Shown piece by piece: positions 11,797-23,959 of a DNA stretch of 64,000 nucleotides. The first letter of the stretch is position 1. Every line of letters starts with the position of its first letter. A program made the translations under genes and the position numbers. The notes under the pieces are model-generated. The model had not been told where the DNA came from. It worked only from the letters and a program-made list of their open reading frames with translations, and searched no databases. Origin of the DNA: Ahaetulla prasina (lineage: Eukaryota; Chordata; Lepidosauria; Squamata; Colubridae); contig NC_080539.1 of the NCBI RefSeq assembly GCF_028640845.1, positions 162,655,736-162,719,735 of the forward strand. Reading direction: 5' to 3'.

Positions 11797-12429
11797 AAAG
11801 AAATCCTCACAACAGTCTTAATTAGGAATATGGTAAAATCGTTAATTTTATTGTGTCATCACTAAGATTGCGAATTAGGCATCACAGGCTGTTTCTTCAT
11901 CAAGGAGTGTTAGGAGAAGATTAAAAAAATTACAACTTTTAAATACAACTGGAATGGCTAAAAAAATACAACTGGAATGGCTAAAGACAAATATAATCTG
12001 CTTTCACAGCATGGTGGCAATGAGTCAAAATCTGCATCCTGAGAACATATCCTCTAAAAAACAGTTAGGGGGTGTCTCTGCACTACACTAAGTGAATTGT
12101 ATGGGGGGGAAATCCTATGAGACTACTAAATATGTTGAAGCTATCTTTCAGGAAATATTTTTGGTATTTTTTCAGAAAAAAGCTGAATAACTCTATCCAG
12201 TGTAAGAAAAACGGCTCTCTGGGGAAGTCAGAAGGGTAGTCAGAAGCTGTAAGAAAGGATTTTGGGGGGTGGGAAAGTTATATCTTTAATTCTGAGTTCT
12301 TTTTTGTTTCCCTTACCTTAGTTTATCCCTCACCCTGCAAATCTGAAAGAGTTCTCATGATATCCCACTTCAAGAGAAAGTAAAATGGCCAAGGAAAATC
12401 AGCTAAATTATTATAAGATCATCATCACC
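11797..12429. other. Unassigned sequence with a short local duplication
   Basis: A 21-base-spaced repeat of AACTGGAATGGCTAAA occurs twice near 11947-11985. Otherwise nothing is recognised. Confidence 0.5.
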
Positions 12430-12900
12430 ATCATTGTAGCTATTGTCTATCCACTGCAGGATGAAGGCCTCTTCCACATGTTTCCAACCAATATGTTCCT
12501 GAGCTTTCTTTTGCCAATTGGGCTCGCAATATTGCTGAAGTCGTCAACCCATCTTGTTTTAGGTCTCTTTCGTGGATCCTTTTTATCAAGTATGATCCAC
12601 TCTATGACTGCCTTGCCTGTCCCCCTGTCATCAGTCCTTCTTGCTATGTAACCAGCCGATTTCCATTTCCATTCTTTTATTCTCTTGATGATATTGTTTA
12701 CTTTTGTTTGTTCTCTAATCCACATGCAGGTCTTTCTATCTTGTCTTATGATGCCGAGCGTGTATCTTTGCATGGCTCTTTTGTGCCACCCATAGCTTTT
12801 ATATCGATTGTAAGGTTAGTGTCCATGTTTCACCGACATGTGTTAGGGCAGGTAGCACACACTGATTAAAAAAAGTTCTCTTCAGGCATAGCAGGAGGTT
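12430..12900 (-). pseudogene. RTE-like LINE reverse transcriptase C-terminal remnant
   Basis: A minus-strand frame (12447-12773, 108 codons) reads like the C-terminal tail of an RTE-type LINE polyprotein: LGI.RQDRKT, WIREQTKVNNIIKRIKEWKWKSAGYIARRTD, then a basic KKDPRKRPKTRWVDD block. That ordered series (WAGHIARRTD followed by R.RP.TRW.DD) is typical of this region. The upstream sequence to about 12900 continues as decayed reading frame. It differs from the Bov-B C-terminus seen at 28035-28600, so it is a separate LINE lineage. No catalytic reverse transcriptase motif survives. Family placement is from motif memory and moderately sure. Confidence 0.68.
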
Positions 12901-14001
12901 GTTCTTGAAAATAAATAAATATTTTATTATAAAATACGAGGGCTCAGCTCAGCTAAATACTTGATTCCATAAGACAGATTCAATGAATTTATTTGATGAC
13001 ATTTATTTTAGCTGACTTCAGTAATGTTTTGACTTTTCTTTTGTCTCTTCTTGGTTATTTGCTTCAGAAAACAAATGGTTTATTTCTGATTGTTTTTTCT
13101 TCCTTTTTTTTATGTAGGCAATGTAACCACCCTCATTTCTTTCTTTGACATCTTTGCTGTCTTTTCCATTCTACAGTCTTCCTTGGGGAGGATTGAAAAG
13201 CCCCACAGCCCCCACCCAAAAAACACATATAAGTTTGAGTCAAACTTTAAATCCAATGATGGTTGAGTAGTTTCGAAATCAGGCGCAATGTGCTTGCCCA
13301 ACCATAGCTCAAACTAAAGCTTAAGCCTTTTCTTACATTTTTTTTGAAGAAAGTATTTTAAGACATATCCGTCACTTTAGACAGGTTTATGCACAAGATG
13401 ATGTGGTGGGCTGCTGTTAAAATTATTCAGCGTTATACACCACTGCACTCAAATTTCAACTATTTTTCCTTGGATCGTTATGTAAACCATGAAATATTGC
13501 CAACATTTTCAGAATGCCCAATATATTAGGAACTTGATGTCATAGCTTTTGGCACAGTAGGGATATTCTGAAGCTTAAAAACAGAATTTTCTCTATAAGT
13601 GAGACAGAAATCGTCCACTTATTTACCTGGAAATAAGTCCAATTAAACATTCTGGCACCTTATGCTAAGTTGATGAGAATCAGAAAATAACTTCTTACAT
13701 TTTAGATTTAGAAAAACACTGTGGAACAGGGTCAATCAAAGTATAGCATTTTTGGTAAAATAACATTCAATTACCTTGGTAGAGCAAAATACGGAATCTA
13801 GGCTAGACTCTGTGCTTCTAGATTTTGGCCTGGAAAACCAAGGAAATGGAATCTCGGTCTATGGTTTTCTTAGATATTATCATGGGGCACATTTATTAAG
13901 CCACCAATCATAGCTATGAATTTCCTAACCTTATGAGATAATTTTAACAATTGGATCTGTGCAGATCCTTTGAAAGTGGTATTTCCGAATGGTAGGTGCA
14001 C
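12901..14001. other. Unassigned AT-rich sequence
   Basis: No gene or repeat recognised over about 1.1 kb. Confidence 0.5.
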
Positions 14002-14140
14002 ATATAACAGAGTAACAGAGTTGGAAGGGACCTTGGAGGTCTTGCAGTCCAACCCCCTGCACAAGCAGGAGACCCCATACCATTCCAGATAAATGGCTGT
14101 CCAGTCTCTTCTTAAAAGCCTCCAGTGATGGAACTGGAGA
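14002..14140 (-). mobile_element. CR1 LINE 3' end fragment
   Basis: The plus-strand text ACAGAGTTGGAAGGGACCTTGGAGGTCTT, TCCAACCCCCTGC and AGTCTCTTCTTAAAAGCCTCCAGTG (split here for brevity) is the antisense 3' end of a CR1 element, as in the sense copy at 18798-19203. It is heavily 5'-truncated. Confidence 0.85.
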
Positions 14141-15558
14141 AATCTTTTTTCTGAATCGTTGAAGCAGCTGCTCAAATCGTTGAAGGAGTTATCACAGCTG
14201 CTTTGAAAGATTCTCTCTGCTGTTTCCCCATGATGGGTGTAGGCCCAGGTAGTTTATTTTCTGAGACGCCTTTGTGCACAACCACTTTGCAATGGATTCT
14301 TGAAGCATCTCTTTCAAAGGGTTTGCACAGAGCCCTATTGAATTGGCTGTGTTCAATTGGAAAAGGATGATTTTGATCACTGAATTACTCAAGGTTCCTT
14401 TTTTTAAAGAAGTGTATTATCGTCACCCTGTTTGGCAATCCCGCTTTGCTCCCATGCATTCGCATCTGCTCTCTTTGAAGTTTGCGAATGAAGCTGTATA
14501 TAATGAAGGGAACAGACTGCAAACAGAGGCTGCAGTTCTGTTCTGATTTACTCAGTGTGTTGTATTTCCTTTAATGGAATGCTTTCTAGTGTCCCGTTAA
14601 ATGAAATACAACTTACATTATCCAGTAATAATAAATACAATATCCAGCAGGCATTTAGGGTTTTCTAATTAAAGGTCTGACTGTTCTCGTGCAATCTTGA
14701 GTTGGAAAGCAGCAGTAAGCTTCAGCCACCAATTCCTCTCTTGGGGGTATTAGCTGCCATTTGTTCCTACGCATGCTTCTCACCGCAGTACTTGGAATTC
14801 TCATTGGTTTGCTTGGCCTCTTTCCTTTCTCAAATTATCTAAACCATAATACTTCTCTGAATTCTCAGGCAGTTCCAAAGAGCCCGAAAGGAATATACTC
14901 CAGGCATCCTGCATTGGTCAAGGGGTGAAATCTTCTCATAAAAAGAGCCTAATCTATTGATCTATCTATTACATCAGGTAAGGTGACATTCTGAGACACA
15001 GGAAATAATAATTCCATCTCTAATTCCTCTGGGGGACGGGGGGAGGGGGATGGATTCCTGGCAATATTTTTGTTTCAAAAGGCACATCTTAAATTTGCTG
15101 CCATAGGCTTTCACAGAACAAGAAGCCTTAATTACTTTTGAATCACTTCTCAGATCTTCACAAAGCCAATGAAAATTGCTTTCTGCAGCAAGACTGAATA
15201 AAAAGATTGACCAAATTAAATGCTGCAGCTGTCCTAATATGGTAATAACAACGAGTGCCTTAGTTTTTAGCACTTCTTAAAAACAAAATGAAACTACGGA
15301 CTCTTTAATCAGATTAAAGGTGAAAGTTGGCAAAACTGTTCCTTGTTAGCAAGTACATCACAGAACCCCAAATTTCAAGTTATTCAACTAATGAGCTTCA
15401 TTTTTATAAGTTACAGAGGTTCCAGAGCTGTAATGATTACTTTTTAATTGCTTGTTTGCTACTCAGTTAAAGGGCCACATCTTTATTCCTCTCACTCATA
15501 TTATACATAGTACTTCTATGTATAACCATGCTAAAGTGTTTATTTGAAACTAAAACTA
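14141..15558. other. Unassigned sequence
   Basis: No coding gene seen. A short local repeat (CAAATCGTTGAAG / GAATCGTTGAAG) lies at 14152-14185. The segment 15090-15260 has several TAATTA/AATTA-like sites and looks like unique sequence. Confidence 0.5.
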
Positions 15559-15789
15559 AGAGCCATGGCGGTTCAGAGGTTAGAACACAGTATTGCAGGC
15601 TAACTCTGCCCACAGCCAGCAGCCCAATCCTGACTACCGGTAGCTCAAGGTTGACTCAGCCTTTTATCCTTCTGAGGTGGGTAAAAGGAGCACCCAGATT
15701 GTTGGGGGCAATATGCTGACTCTGTAAACCACTTCGACAGGGCTGTAAAGCACTATGAAGTAGTATATAAGGCTAAGTGCTATTGCTAT
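15559..15789 (+). mobile_element. Sauria-like SINE, RTE-type tail
   Basis: Sense copy from AGAGCCATGGCGGTTCAGAGG to the tail AAGTGCTATTGCTAT. Its tail runs directly into the antisense CR1 tail that follows, so one element inserted at the end of the other. Confidence 0.87.
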
Positions 15790-16053
15790 AGAATAGAACA
15801 GAACAGAACAGAAGATATGTTCATCAAGAATCATAAGGTACAACACTTAATGATAGTCAAAGGGGACAAATAAGCAATCAAATCATATTAGGAAACAGTC
15901 AATATAAATCATAAGGATACAAGCAACAAACTTACAGTCATACAGTCATAAGTAGAAGGAGTGATGGGAACGATGAGATGATTAATAGTAGTGCAGACTT
16001 AGTAAGTAGTTTGACAGTGTTGAGGGAATTATTTGTTTAGCAGAGTGGTATTG
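15790..16053 (-). mobile_element. CR1-type LINE 3' end with AGAAC/ATAGAAC repeats
   Basis: Begins with GAATAGAACAGAACAGAACAG, the reverse of the (ATTCT)n-type CR1 tail, followed by GATATGTTCATCAAGAATCATAAGG and TCATACAGTCATAAGTAG, matching the copies at 31587-32100 (sense) and 47219-47683 (antisense). It is truncated at about 16053, inside GTTTAGCAGAGTG. Confidence 0.85.
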
Positions 16054-17158
16054 GTATTTATATTAGCTGGATTTTTTAAAAATGGACATAACCATGCAAA
16101 CATACATCTTCTACCCAGATCATCCTCAGCCAACTGAATTTGCACTACAAATGGCAGATCTCCTTCTTTATTGCTCTCTAACTTTACATAAGATTGCCTT
16201 GTGAAAGTATTAATTGGGCAACATTAACTGATTACTCAAAAAAGCGAATCAGTGCGAGCCTGAAGTAGTTGATACGATTTATTTTTAATCCCTTAAATTA
16301 ATAGAACTGATTAGAATCAGTTTTAAAATATAAGGGGTAAAAATGGCAACTTCAGTAAGGCCAATTAAAACACAGCACAGAGCAAATCTGAACTTCTTTT
16401 CTTGTATAAAGAAAAACAAATCAGGCTTCCAAAGAACTTTTTTTTTAAAAAAAAATGCCCTTCTTGTAATGACAAGTATCTAAAATGCGTGCTGATGATA
16501 GATTTACACAGATGTTTGTATGTGTAGATGTGTGTTGTTTTTATGGGTTAAAGGTTTAAATTAGTTTTCATTTATTCTTTAAATTGTCATCTTTGAAAGG
16601 TTAGTGATGATGTAATATTTAACTATAACTTCACATTACCCTAACCTTTCAGTTCTGACAGACTGAAGAATAAGTAGACCATTTCAGAGGTTTATGTCCA
16701 TAAATAAATGAGTAGGTATGCTTAATGTAAATGCATAAATATAATTTCCTATTAGTCCTTTTTTCTTTGGATAGTTGTCCTCATGGAAAGGTCAGCAGTG
16801 ATGGATTGTACATTGTCACTGAATATAAAATGTGCTCCATTGAGTTCTATTATTTCCTCTTAAAAGAAACATGATTTATTAAAGCATCAAAATATTTGCT
16901 CAAGGGCTTCAGTATATAAAATACATTGCCTGGATTTAACTACCTTCCTTGAAGGATGGTCAGAAATATGTCTATCTATGTTTGGTGATCTTGCAAGAAA
17001 GAAAGAAATACAGTTGTTTTAAATGTGGTGTCAAAATTAGCTCTCTTCACTTTCCTTATTCATCAGGGACAGCCGACGTGAAATCTTGGAGTTGTCATTT
17101 TTTATGGTCCGTCCCAAAGTTTTTAAGAATGGAAATCTCTGAGCAAGAGATCAATACA
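16054..17158. other. Unassigned AT-rich sequence
   Basis: No gene or repeat recognised; one T/A homopolymer junction at 16439-16455. Confidence 0.5.
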
Positions 17159-17159
17159 G

Positions 17160-17582
17160 GTACAATACCTGCATCAATTCAGCTTACAACCACAACTGAG
17201 CTCATCATTTCTGTTGCTAAGCAAGATAATTTGTTAAGTGAGGTTTGCATCCATTTTACGACTTTTCTTGCCACAGTCGTTAAGTGAATCACTGCACTTA
17301 CTAACACAGTTCTTAAGTAAATCTGACTTTCCCATTGACTTTGCTTGTCAGAAGGTCACAAAAGGCGATTCCAGGATAATGCGGACCCTGGGATAGTGCA
17401 ACCATCATAAATATGAACCAATTGCCAAGTGCTTGAATTTTGACACACACACACAAACACAAACCGGTGAGGATGCTCCAATGATCATAACAGTGAAAAA
17501 TGGTCATAAGTCACTTTTGTCAATGCTGTTGTAATTTTGAATGGTCACTAAATGAACTATTGCAAGTTGAAGGACACCTGTA
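17160..17582. mobile_element. TA-flanked MITE (CAGGTRNNCNTC ends)
   Basis: The right end reads TTGCAAGTTGAAGGACACCTG followed by TA; the left end TACAATACCTGCATCAATTC is its decayed inverse. The body (TTTCTGTTGCTAAGCAAG, GTCAGAAGGTCACAAAAGG, TCATAAATATGAACCA) is a squamate miniature DNA transposon I recognise as Tc1/mariner-like with TA duplication. A short ACACACACAAACACA run has expanded inside. A possible relative starts at 59170. Confidence 0.68.
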
Positions 17583-17922
17583 TTGACTCACCTTCTGATA
17601 TAGATTCATTTTGCAATGAAAGAAGCCAATCAATACAAAATCAGCTTTTAAATATGCGACACCCAGGTTGATGCAGAAAGGATAAGCAACTGAGCTTGCA
17701 TCAGTATGCAACTGCAAGACATCAATTCACTTGATAGTGGGTTGTTGTTTTTTTAAATGTAATCATTCAAGAGATTTGATACATCTGAGATATAAAGAGT
17801 CAACATTATATGCATGCAAAGGTATGCTTACATTTTCAGCTGCGAAACTGAATTTGAAAAATTGAATTATGAACCTGTAGTGGACCTAATGCGTGTGGTG
17901 GCATCTGCAGAGAAGCTCCACA

Positions 17923-18166
17923 AATAGCAAGAGCATTTAGACTTACATACCGACTTATATACGTGCCCTACAGCCTTCTCTAAGCGGTTTACAGAGTCAG
18001 CATTTCCCCCAACAATATGGCTCCTCATTTTACAACCTTTTACAACCATTTTACCAAAGGATGGAAGGCTGTCTCAACCATCAGCCAGTCAGAATCGAAC
18101 TCCAGGCAGTGAGCAGCGAGTTAGCCCTGCAATATTGCATCCTAACCACTACGCAACCATGGCTCA
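17923..18166 (-). mobile_element. Sauria-like SINE with internal duplication
   Basis: Antisense SINE. In the body the text TTTTACAACC(TTTTACAACC)ATTTTACC is a short internal tandem duplication not present in sister copies. The B-box side reads AGAATCGAACTCC on the plus strand. Confidence 0.85.
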
Positions 18167-18271
18167 GTTGAGATAGTAACACAATTAAAGCCCACTCTTC
18201 TCAATCGACATCACATGCATGTGCAAATGGGCATGGTTTTCATATGCTGCTGAAAGTTTGGTCCACACATA

Positions 18272-18704
18272 CTGTATTTTTCAGAGTATAAGATGCACCT
18301 TTTCCCCAAAAAAAGAGGGTGAAAATCTGGGTGTGTCTTATACTCTGAATATAGCCCCACCCAGCTTCTCAAATGGAGGTTTTTTTCAGAGGCTGAAGAA
18401 AGCATCAGAAACGAAGCTTCAGAAAAAAGCTCGAAACAGAGCTTCAGAAAAAAAGCCCCAAACAGAGCTTCGGAGGCTTTTTTTTTCCTGAAGCTGTTTC
18501 GGAGGCTTTCAGAGGCAGAAAAAAAAAACAAAAAAAAAAAAAAGCAAGGCACACAACCAAGGAACCTGTTGCTAAAATTCACCTCTGGGAACAGTTGATT
18601 GGGGGTATTCAGGGAGGCCAATCCACCTGCTATATCTTATTTTCCTCCCCTAAAACTAAAGTGCGTCTTATACTCCAATGCATCTTATACTCCAAAAAAT
18701 ACGG
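18272..18704. mobile_element. TA-flanked TIR MITE (CTGTATTTTTC ends)
   Basis: Terminal inverted repeats of about 27 bp (left CTGTATTTTTCAGAGTATAA, right CTTATACTCCAAAAAATACGG) lie inside a TA duplication (18270-18271, 18705-18706). Both sub-terminal regions repeat GTGYGTCTTATACTC. The centre (18375-18500) is a low-order repeat of an AGCTTCAGAAAAAAG-type motif in both orientations. The TA duplication suggests Tc1/mariner. The frames across it are artefacts. Confidence 0.82.
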
Positions 18705-18797
18705 TATTTGCCCCACTCCCACCCCTGTGGACACTATTGGATATATATTTATTTGAAATGAGATATGTGAAGTGCAATGAGGCTTCCTTGTAAGTAA

Positions 18798-19203
18798 GAT
18801 AAAACATATGAAGAACGGTTGCAGGAACTCGGTATGTCTAGTTTAATGAAAAGAAGGACTAGGGGAGACATGATAGCAGTGTTCCAATACCTCAGGGGTT
18901 GCCACAAAGAAGAGGGAGTCAAGCTATTCTCCAAAGCACTTGAGGGTAGAACAAGAAGCAATGGGTGGAAACTAATCAAGGAGAGAAACAACTTAGAGCT
19001 AAGGAGAAATTTCCTGACAGTTAGAACAATTAATAAGTGGAACGACTTGCCTGCAGAATTTGTGAATGCACCAACACTGGAAATTTTTAAGAAAATGTTG
19101 GATAACCATCTGTCTGAGATGGTGTAGGGTTTCCTCCCTGGGCAGGGGGTTGGACTAGAAGACCTCCAAGGTCCCTTCCAACTCTGTTATTATGTTATGT
19201 TAT
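18798..19203 (+). pseudogene. CR1 LINE 3' end with ORF2 C-terminus
   Basis: A 102-codon frame (18819-19127) encodes the C-terminal part of CR1 ORF2: LGMSSLMKRRTRGDMIAVFQYLRGC near its start, then NNLELRRNFLTVRTINKWNDLP and a C-terminal LEIFKKMLDNHL. It is followed by the CR1 3' UTR (GGGTTTCCTCCCTGGGCAGG, TTGGACTAGAAGACCTCC) ending in TATGTTATGTTATC. The frame is open to its natural stop, so this copy is young but 5'-truncated; no reverse transcriptase motif is included. Confidence 0.92.
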
Positions 19204-19958
19204 CTTAAGACAGGAGGGAACTTAACCTTGACCATCATTGCTTTTGGCACTGTGCTTGTTTCTGGTTACAGTCACGTCACCATCTATCTTTCTGTATAGT
19301 TAAACATTCTGTTCAGCTTCCTAGAAAACATTCCTAGCAATATAGTTCACATGAAGCTCACCACTACATTTCAGGATTGCATAAGCCTTCAATTAGGTGA
19401 ATTAGCTAGAAAAAAGGTAAATTGACCTTCATATGCTGATGATTCTATGGCTATATCCACACTTTTCTTGGGAAACAAAAAAGAACCAGTTAAGGGTAGT
19501 GGTCTAGAAACCAGGAAAGGATGAGTTCTAGGCCTTCTTTAGAGATGAACGCTAAGTAGGTGATTTTGAGCCAGTCCCTCTCTCTTAGTCCAGCCCACCT
19601 CACAAGTTGTTGTTGCAGACTAATTGGTAAAATACAATATCTAATAATAACCTTACCTCAGATTCCAGATTCCAGAAATGCTATTTTATTGTTGCAGGGT
19701 ACAACAATAAATGCCCAAGTTTCTCCCTGTCCCCAAAACAAACTCAAGGTGTGGTTATTTTGAATTTCTTCCTGATATTTGCTTTAACTTCTGAACTGTG
19801 TAATCTTTTCTACAAGGCACTTAACAGGTCTTTCATACCTTCCTCAAGGTCCTATATAAAATTTACACCCAGGCCTTGTCCCACCCAGAAACATTTGAAC
19901 CCCTCCACACATAGCCAAGAGATTACCAACAGTCAGCCATTCTGGTTATCATCAGAAG
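19204..19958. other. Unassigned sequence upstream of the L2
   Basis: No gene or repeat recognised. Composition changes abruptly from AT-rich to GC-rich at about 19965, which marks the L2 boundary. Confidence 0.55.
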
Positions 19959-19964
19959 ATCTTG

Positions 19965-21063
19965 CGGGAGAGGTCTGCGGACCTTTTAGGACCCGCGGCT
20001 GCTGAGAACGGGCCGGGAGGGCGATCGGCGAAAGACGGCGGCCATTTTAGGTGCCGGGGATGAGGTGGCGTTTTGGTCGGCGTTCGGCTAGTGTGCCGCC
20101 CCTCCCAGCTCTTCCTGGTTTGCTCCCTATGTTTTCTACCCTAAGGACTCTCAAGGACTCTTAAGGACTCTCTCCTGTGATCAACAACTGCCCCCCCTCG
20201 ATATCAGAGGGTGGGGGCGACTTCGGAGGACACTGGAGGTAAGGAGGGCGGTGTAGCCTATTTGGCCTGGCTTTCCTTGCTTTCCGGGTTTGTCTGCTAT
20301 AAGATCTCCCCTGTCGCAAGCACAAGATCTTCCCTCTCACAAGGACAACTGTGATCCCTTTGATATCAGAGAGGAGGAGGACGTTTTTGGCCTGCCTTTT
20401 GATCTGGTCTGGCTTGGCTCCCTAATTGCGGCGATGTCGGCCGCGCCCGCCCTCCCCCTGTGTGTTGGGGATTTTGGGACGTATACCAACTCTTGGGCAT
20501 TTTTTGATCTTTTGGGGAGCTGTCAGGAGTGGATGGGCTGTACTGGAGTCGGACTGGAGTTCTGGGAGCTGCTAGGAGTGGATGGGAGTGCCATCTGGAA
20601 ACAGCGATGGACGTAGAGGGCGGCTTGGATGGCGGCCATGGAGCGCCTCCCCTTCCCCCCCCTCTTCTTGGGACCCGGATGTTTCTCTGGACAGATTGTG
20701 CTATTTAAGTCCTGGACTATTAGTCGCTGATTATGGACTTACTAAGATTGTACCATGGGTTTGATGGTTGAGTATATTTTACATCTTATATGCTACATGT
20801 TACATCTTATATCCCACTTGTACCATGGAGATTGACTGTCCATTTTTACATCTTATGTCATCTTATATCTGGATCCTAAGTCGAGAGCTACCTCAGGAGA
20901 ACATCCCTGTTAACATCTCTGCCAGCCTAGGATGATCTATCTTCTGCTGACTTTTACTGTATTGTATGCGCTATTCTAGAACTGAACTCTTGCACCTGCG
21001 AGGTGCCCCCGCCTCGCGGGAACGGCCTGTTACACTACCGAAGGCCGGCCTCTATGACGGGTC
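19965..21063 (+). other. L2 5' region with possible ORF1 remnant
   Basis: About 1.1 kb of GC- and CpG-rich sequence at the start of the L2, presumably promoter/5' UTR. A 108-codon frame (20290-20616) lies here but shows no zinc knuckle, coiled coil or other ORF1 feature I can recognise, so I do not call it a gene. Short local repeats occur (AAGGACTCTCAAGGACTCTTAAGGACTCTC near 20143, given only as a repeated AAGGACTCT unit; TTACATCTTATA near 20780-20860). Confidence 0.6.
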
Positions 21064-23959
21064 TTGGGACCCACAGAGGTGGCACGCGAAGAGGAGGAGC
21101 CTTTGGGGGTTTTTAGACAGGGCATTTTTAAGGGGTGGGAGGGTAAGGACGGGTGTTGGGGGAAACCCGTTGGGGGGGGTCCAGTTCCTGCGAGTGCTCG
21201 CGGCGGTAAGTCTATAGGTTCGGAGGTCACGGGGGGGGTTTGTGTTCCGTCGGTTGAGGGTGGTTCTATTTGCACGGTAAGTGGGAGGGGCAGATATGAC
21301 GGAAGTGGGGGCTCATATCGTTCTTTGGGGGCGCGCGCTCGATGTTTGCAGGCGACCGCGCGCCCCGAGCCCCCAGACTTCTCCCGTTTCCCGGATGGTC
21401 AAGACTCTCAGAGCCTGGGCCTTCGGCTGATGCTGTGCAACGCACGGTCCGTGGCCAATAAGGCCCCCCTAATTCATGATCTTATCCAGGGGGGTGCCGC
21501 GGACCTTATGGGCGTTACGGAGACCTGGTTGGGTGCAGAAGGGGGCGTGCCCCTTGTCGAGATGTGCCCACCGGGTTTCCGTGCATTCCATCAGCCGAGG
21601 GCTCAGGGTAGGGGTGGGGGGGTGGCGGTTGTGATTAGAGAGAGTCTGGAGCCGAGGGAGACCACTGTACCTCAGATTGCCGGGTGCGAATCCCTCTTGT
21701 GAGATGGGGTCATAGGTGTCAGATGGGCTTGCTGGTCGCACCTGGCTCCTTGCTGCGTGACAGCTGCCCTGCCCGAGCTCCTGGAGGTGCTTGCTGGGGT
21801 GGCAGTTGAGACCCCCAGACTTTTAGTCATGGGGGACTTTAACTTGCCATCTTCCGGCTCGTCATCGACAGCAGCTCGGGAGTTCATGGCTTCCATGACG
21901 GCCTTGGACCTGACCCAAGTAGTTGATGGCCCTACTCACATTGGGGGAGGCACTTTGGATTTGATTTTTGTCTCTGGTCAGTGGTTGAGAGATCTGGACT
22001 TGAAGGAAATAGTCATTGAACCTTTGTCATGGTCAGATCACTCTCTCCTTCGCCTGGACTTTCTGACCGCCATTCAACACCGCAGGGAGACGGAGCCGAT
22101 ACGTTGGTTCCGTCCCAGGCGCCTGATGGACCCGGAGAGGTTCCGGACGGAGCTTGGGCCACTTCCTGAGAGTCTGGCTCACGGCACGGCTGAGGAACTT
22201 GTTGCGGCCTGGGAACAGGCCGCGGTGGGGGCCCTAGACCGTGTCGTGCCTTTGCGGCCTCTGACCCGGCGCAGGTCCCAACCGGCTCCTTGGTTCTCCG
22301 AGGAGCTGAGAGGGATGAAGCGCCGGAGAAGACGCCTAGAGAGTTCCTGGAGGTCTAGCCGTTCGGAGGCTGATCGGACACTAGTGAAGTCCTATAATAG
22401 GGCTTACCTAGTGGCATTGAGGGAAGCGAGGCGTAGCTACGCCTCCTCCCTCATTGCATCGGCAGATAACCGCCCAGCCGCCCTGTTTCGGGTGACTCGT
22501 TCCCTCCTTCATCAGGGGGAGCGGGATGACCCGCTGCAGGGACGTGCTGTGGAGGTTAACGGTTATCTATACGATAAAATCGTTCAGCTTCGGGACGGTC
22601 TGGACCAGAATTGCGGTGACTCAGATGAGGCGTCTGAGGGTGGTCTTGGTGACATTTTGTGGGATGAGTTTGACCCTGTGGCTCCCGAGGACATGGACAG
22701 GTTGTTGGGTAGGCTGAATGCTACCACGTGTTTACTGGACCCGTGCCCCTCCTGGTTGGTACTGGCCACTCAGGAGGTGACACGAGGCTGGCTCCAGGCA
22801 ATTACGAGCGCTTCCTTGGTGGAGGGAGTCTTCCCAGCCGCCTTGAAAGAGGCGGTGGTGAGACCCCTCCTCAAGAAGCCTTCCTGACCCGCTGTTTTAG
22901 GTAATTATCGTCCGGTCTCCAACCCGCTCATGCGAAGGTTGTAGAGAGTATGGTGGCATATCAGTTTCCCTTGCACCTGGAGGAAACTGTCTATCTAGAC
23001 CCGTTCCAGTCCGGTTTCCGGCCCGGTTACAGCACTGAGACGGCTTTGGTCACATTGGTGGATGACCTCTGGAGGGCCAGGGATAGGGGTTGTTCCTCTG
23101 CCCTGGTCCTATTAGACCTCTCAGCGGCTTTCGATACCATCGACCATGGTATCCTGCTGCGCCGGTTGGGGGGATTGGGAGTGGGAGGCACCGTTTATCG
23201 GTGGTTCTCCTCCTATCTCTCCGATCGGTCGCAGACGGTGTTGACAGGGGCAGAGGTCGGCCCGAGGCGCCTCACTTGTGGGTGCCGCAGGGTCGATCCT
23301 CTCGCCTTCTGTTCAACATCTATATGAAGCCGCTGGGTGAGATCATCAGTGGCTTCGTGTGAGGTACCAGCTGTACGCTGATGACACCCAGCTGTACTTT
23401 TCACACCGGGCCACCCCAACGAAGCTATCAAGTGCTGTCCCGGTGTTTGGAGGCCGACGGGTCTGGATGGGGAGAAACAGGCTCAAGCTCAATCCTCCAA
23501 GACAGAGTGGCTGTGGATGCCGGCATCCCGGTACAGTCAGCTGAGTCCACGGCTGACTGTCGGGGCGAGTCACTGGCCCCGATGGAGAGGGTGCGCAACT
23601 TGGGCGCCCTCCTGGATGAACAGCTGTCTTTTGAAGATCATTTGACGGCCGTCTCCAGGAGAGCTTTTACCAGGTTCGCCTGGTGCGCCAGTTGCGCCTT
23701 TCTAGACCGGGATGCCCTGTGCACGGTCACCACGCCTCGTGACGCCTCGCCTGGATTATTGCAATGCTCTCTACATGGGGCTCCCTTGAAGGGCATCCGG
23801 AGACTGCAGTTAGTTCAGAATGCGGCTGCGCGGGTTATAGAGGGAGCCCTCGTGGCTCCCTGTGATGACACCTATCCTGCGCAGACTGCACTGGCTACCT
23901 GTGGCCTTCCGGTGCGCTTCAAGGTTCTGGTAACCACCTTTAAAGCGCCCATGGCATAG
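21064..23959 (+). pseudogene. L2 ORF2: endonuclease-reverse transcriptase, broken
   Basis: The protein would nick target DNA and reverse-transcribe the element RNA. Endonuclease motifs are visible in order: NARSVANK near 21436, TETWL near 21518, GDFN near 21832, GGGTLDLIF near 21945 and SWSDHSLL near 22030. The reverse transcriptase follows: NYRPVSN near 22902, LDPFQSGFRPGYSTETAL near 22998, LLDLSAAFDTIDH near 23110 and YADDTQLYF near 23374, so the catalytic Asp pair is retained. Damage includes a TGA at 21700, a TGA at 22885 after LLKKPS, a small deletion near 22930, and frame changes near 23280-23360 and 23450. The C-terminal part runs to the stop at 23957. Confidence 0.92.

Noticed and set aside
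20290..20616. 108-codon frame in the L2 5' region as L2 ORF1
   Set aside because: Position fits ORF1 but no zinc knuckle, esterase or coiled-coil signature could be seen.
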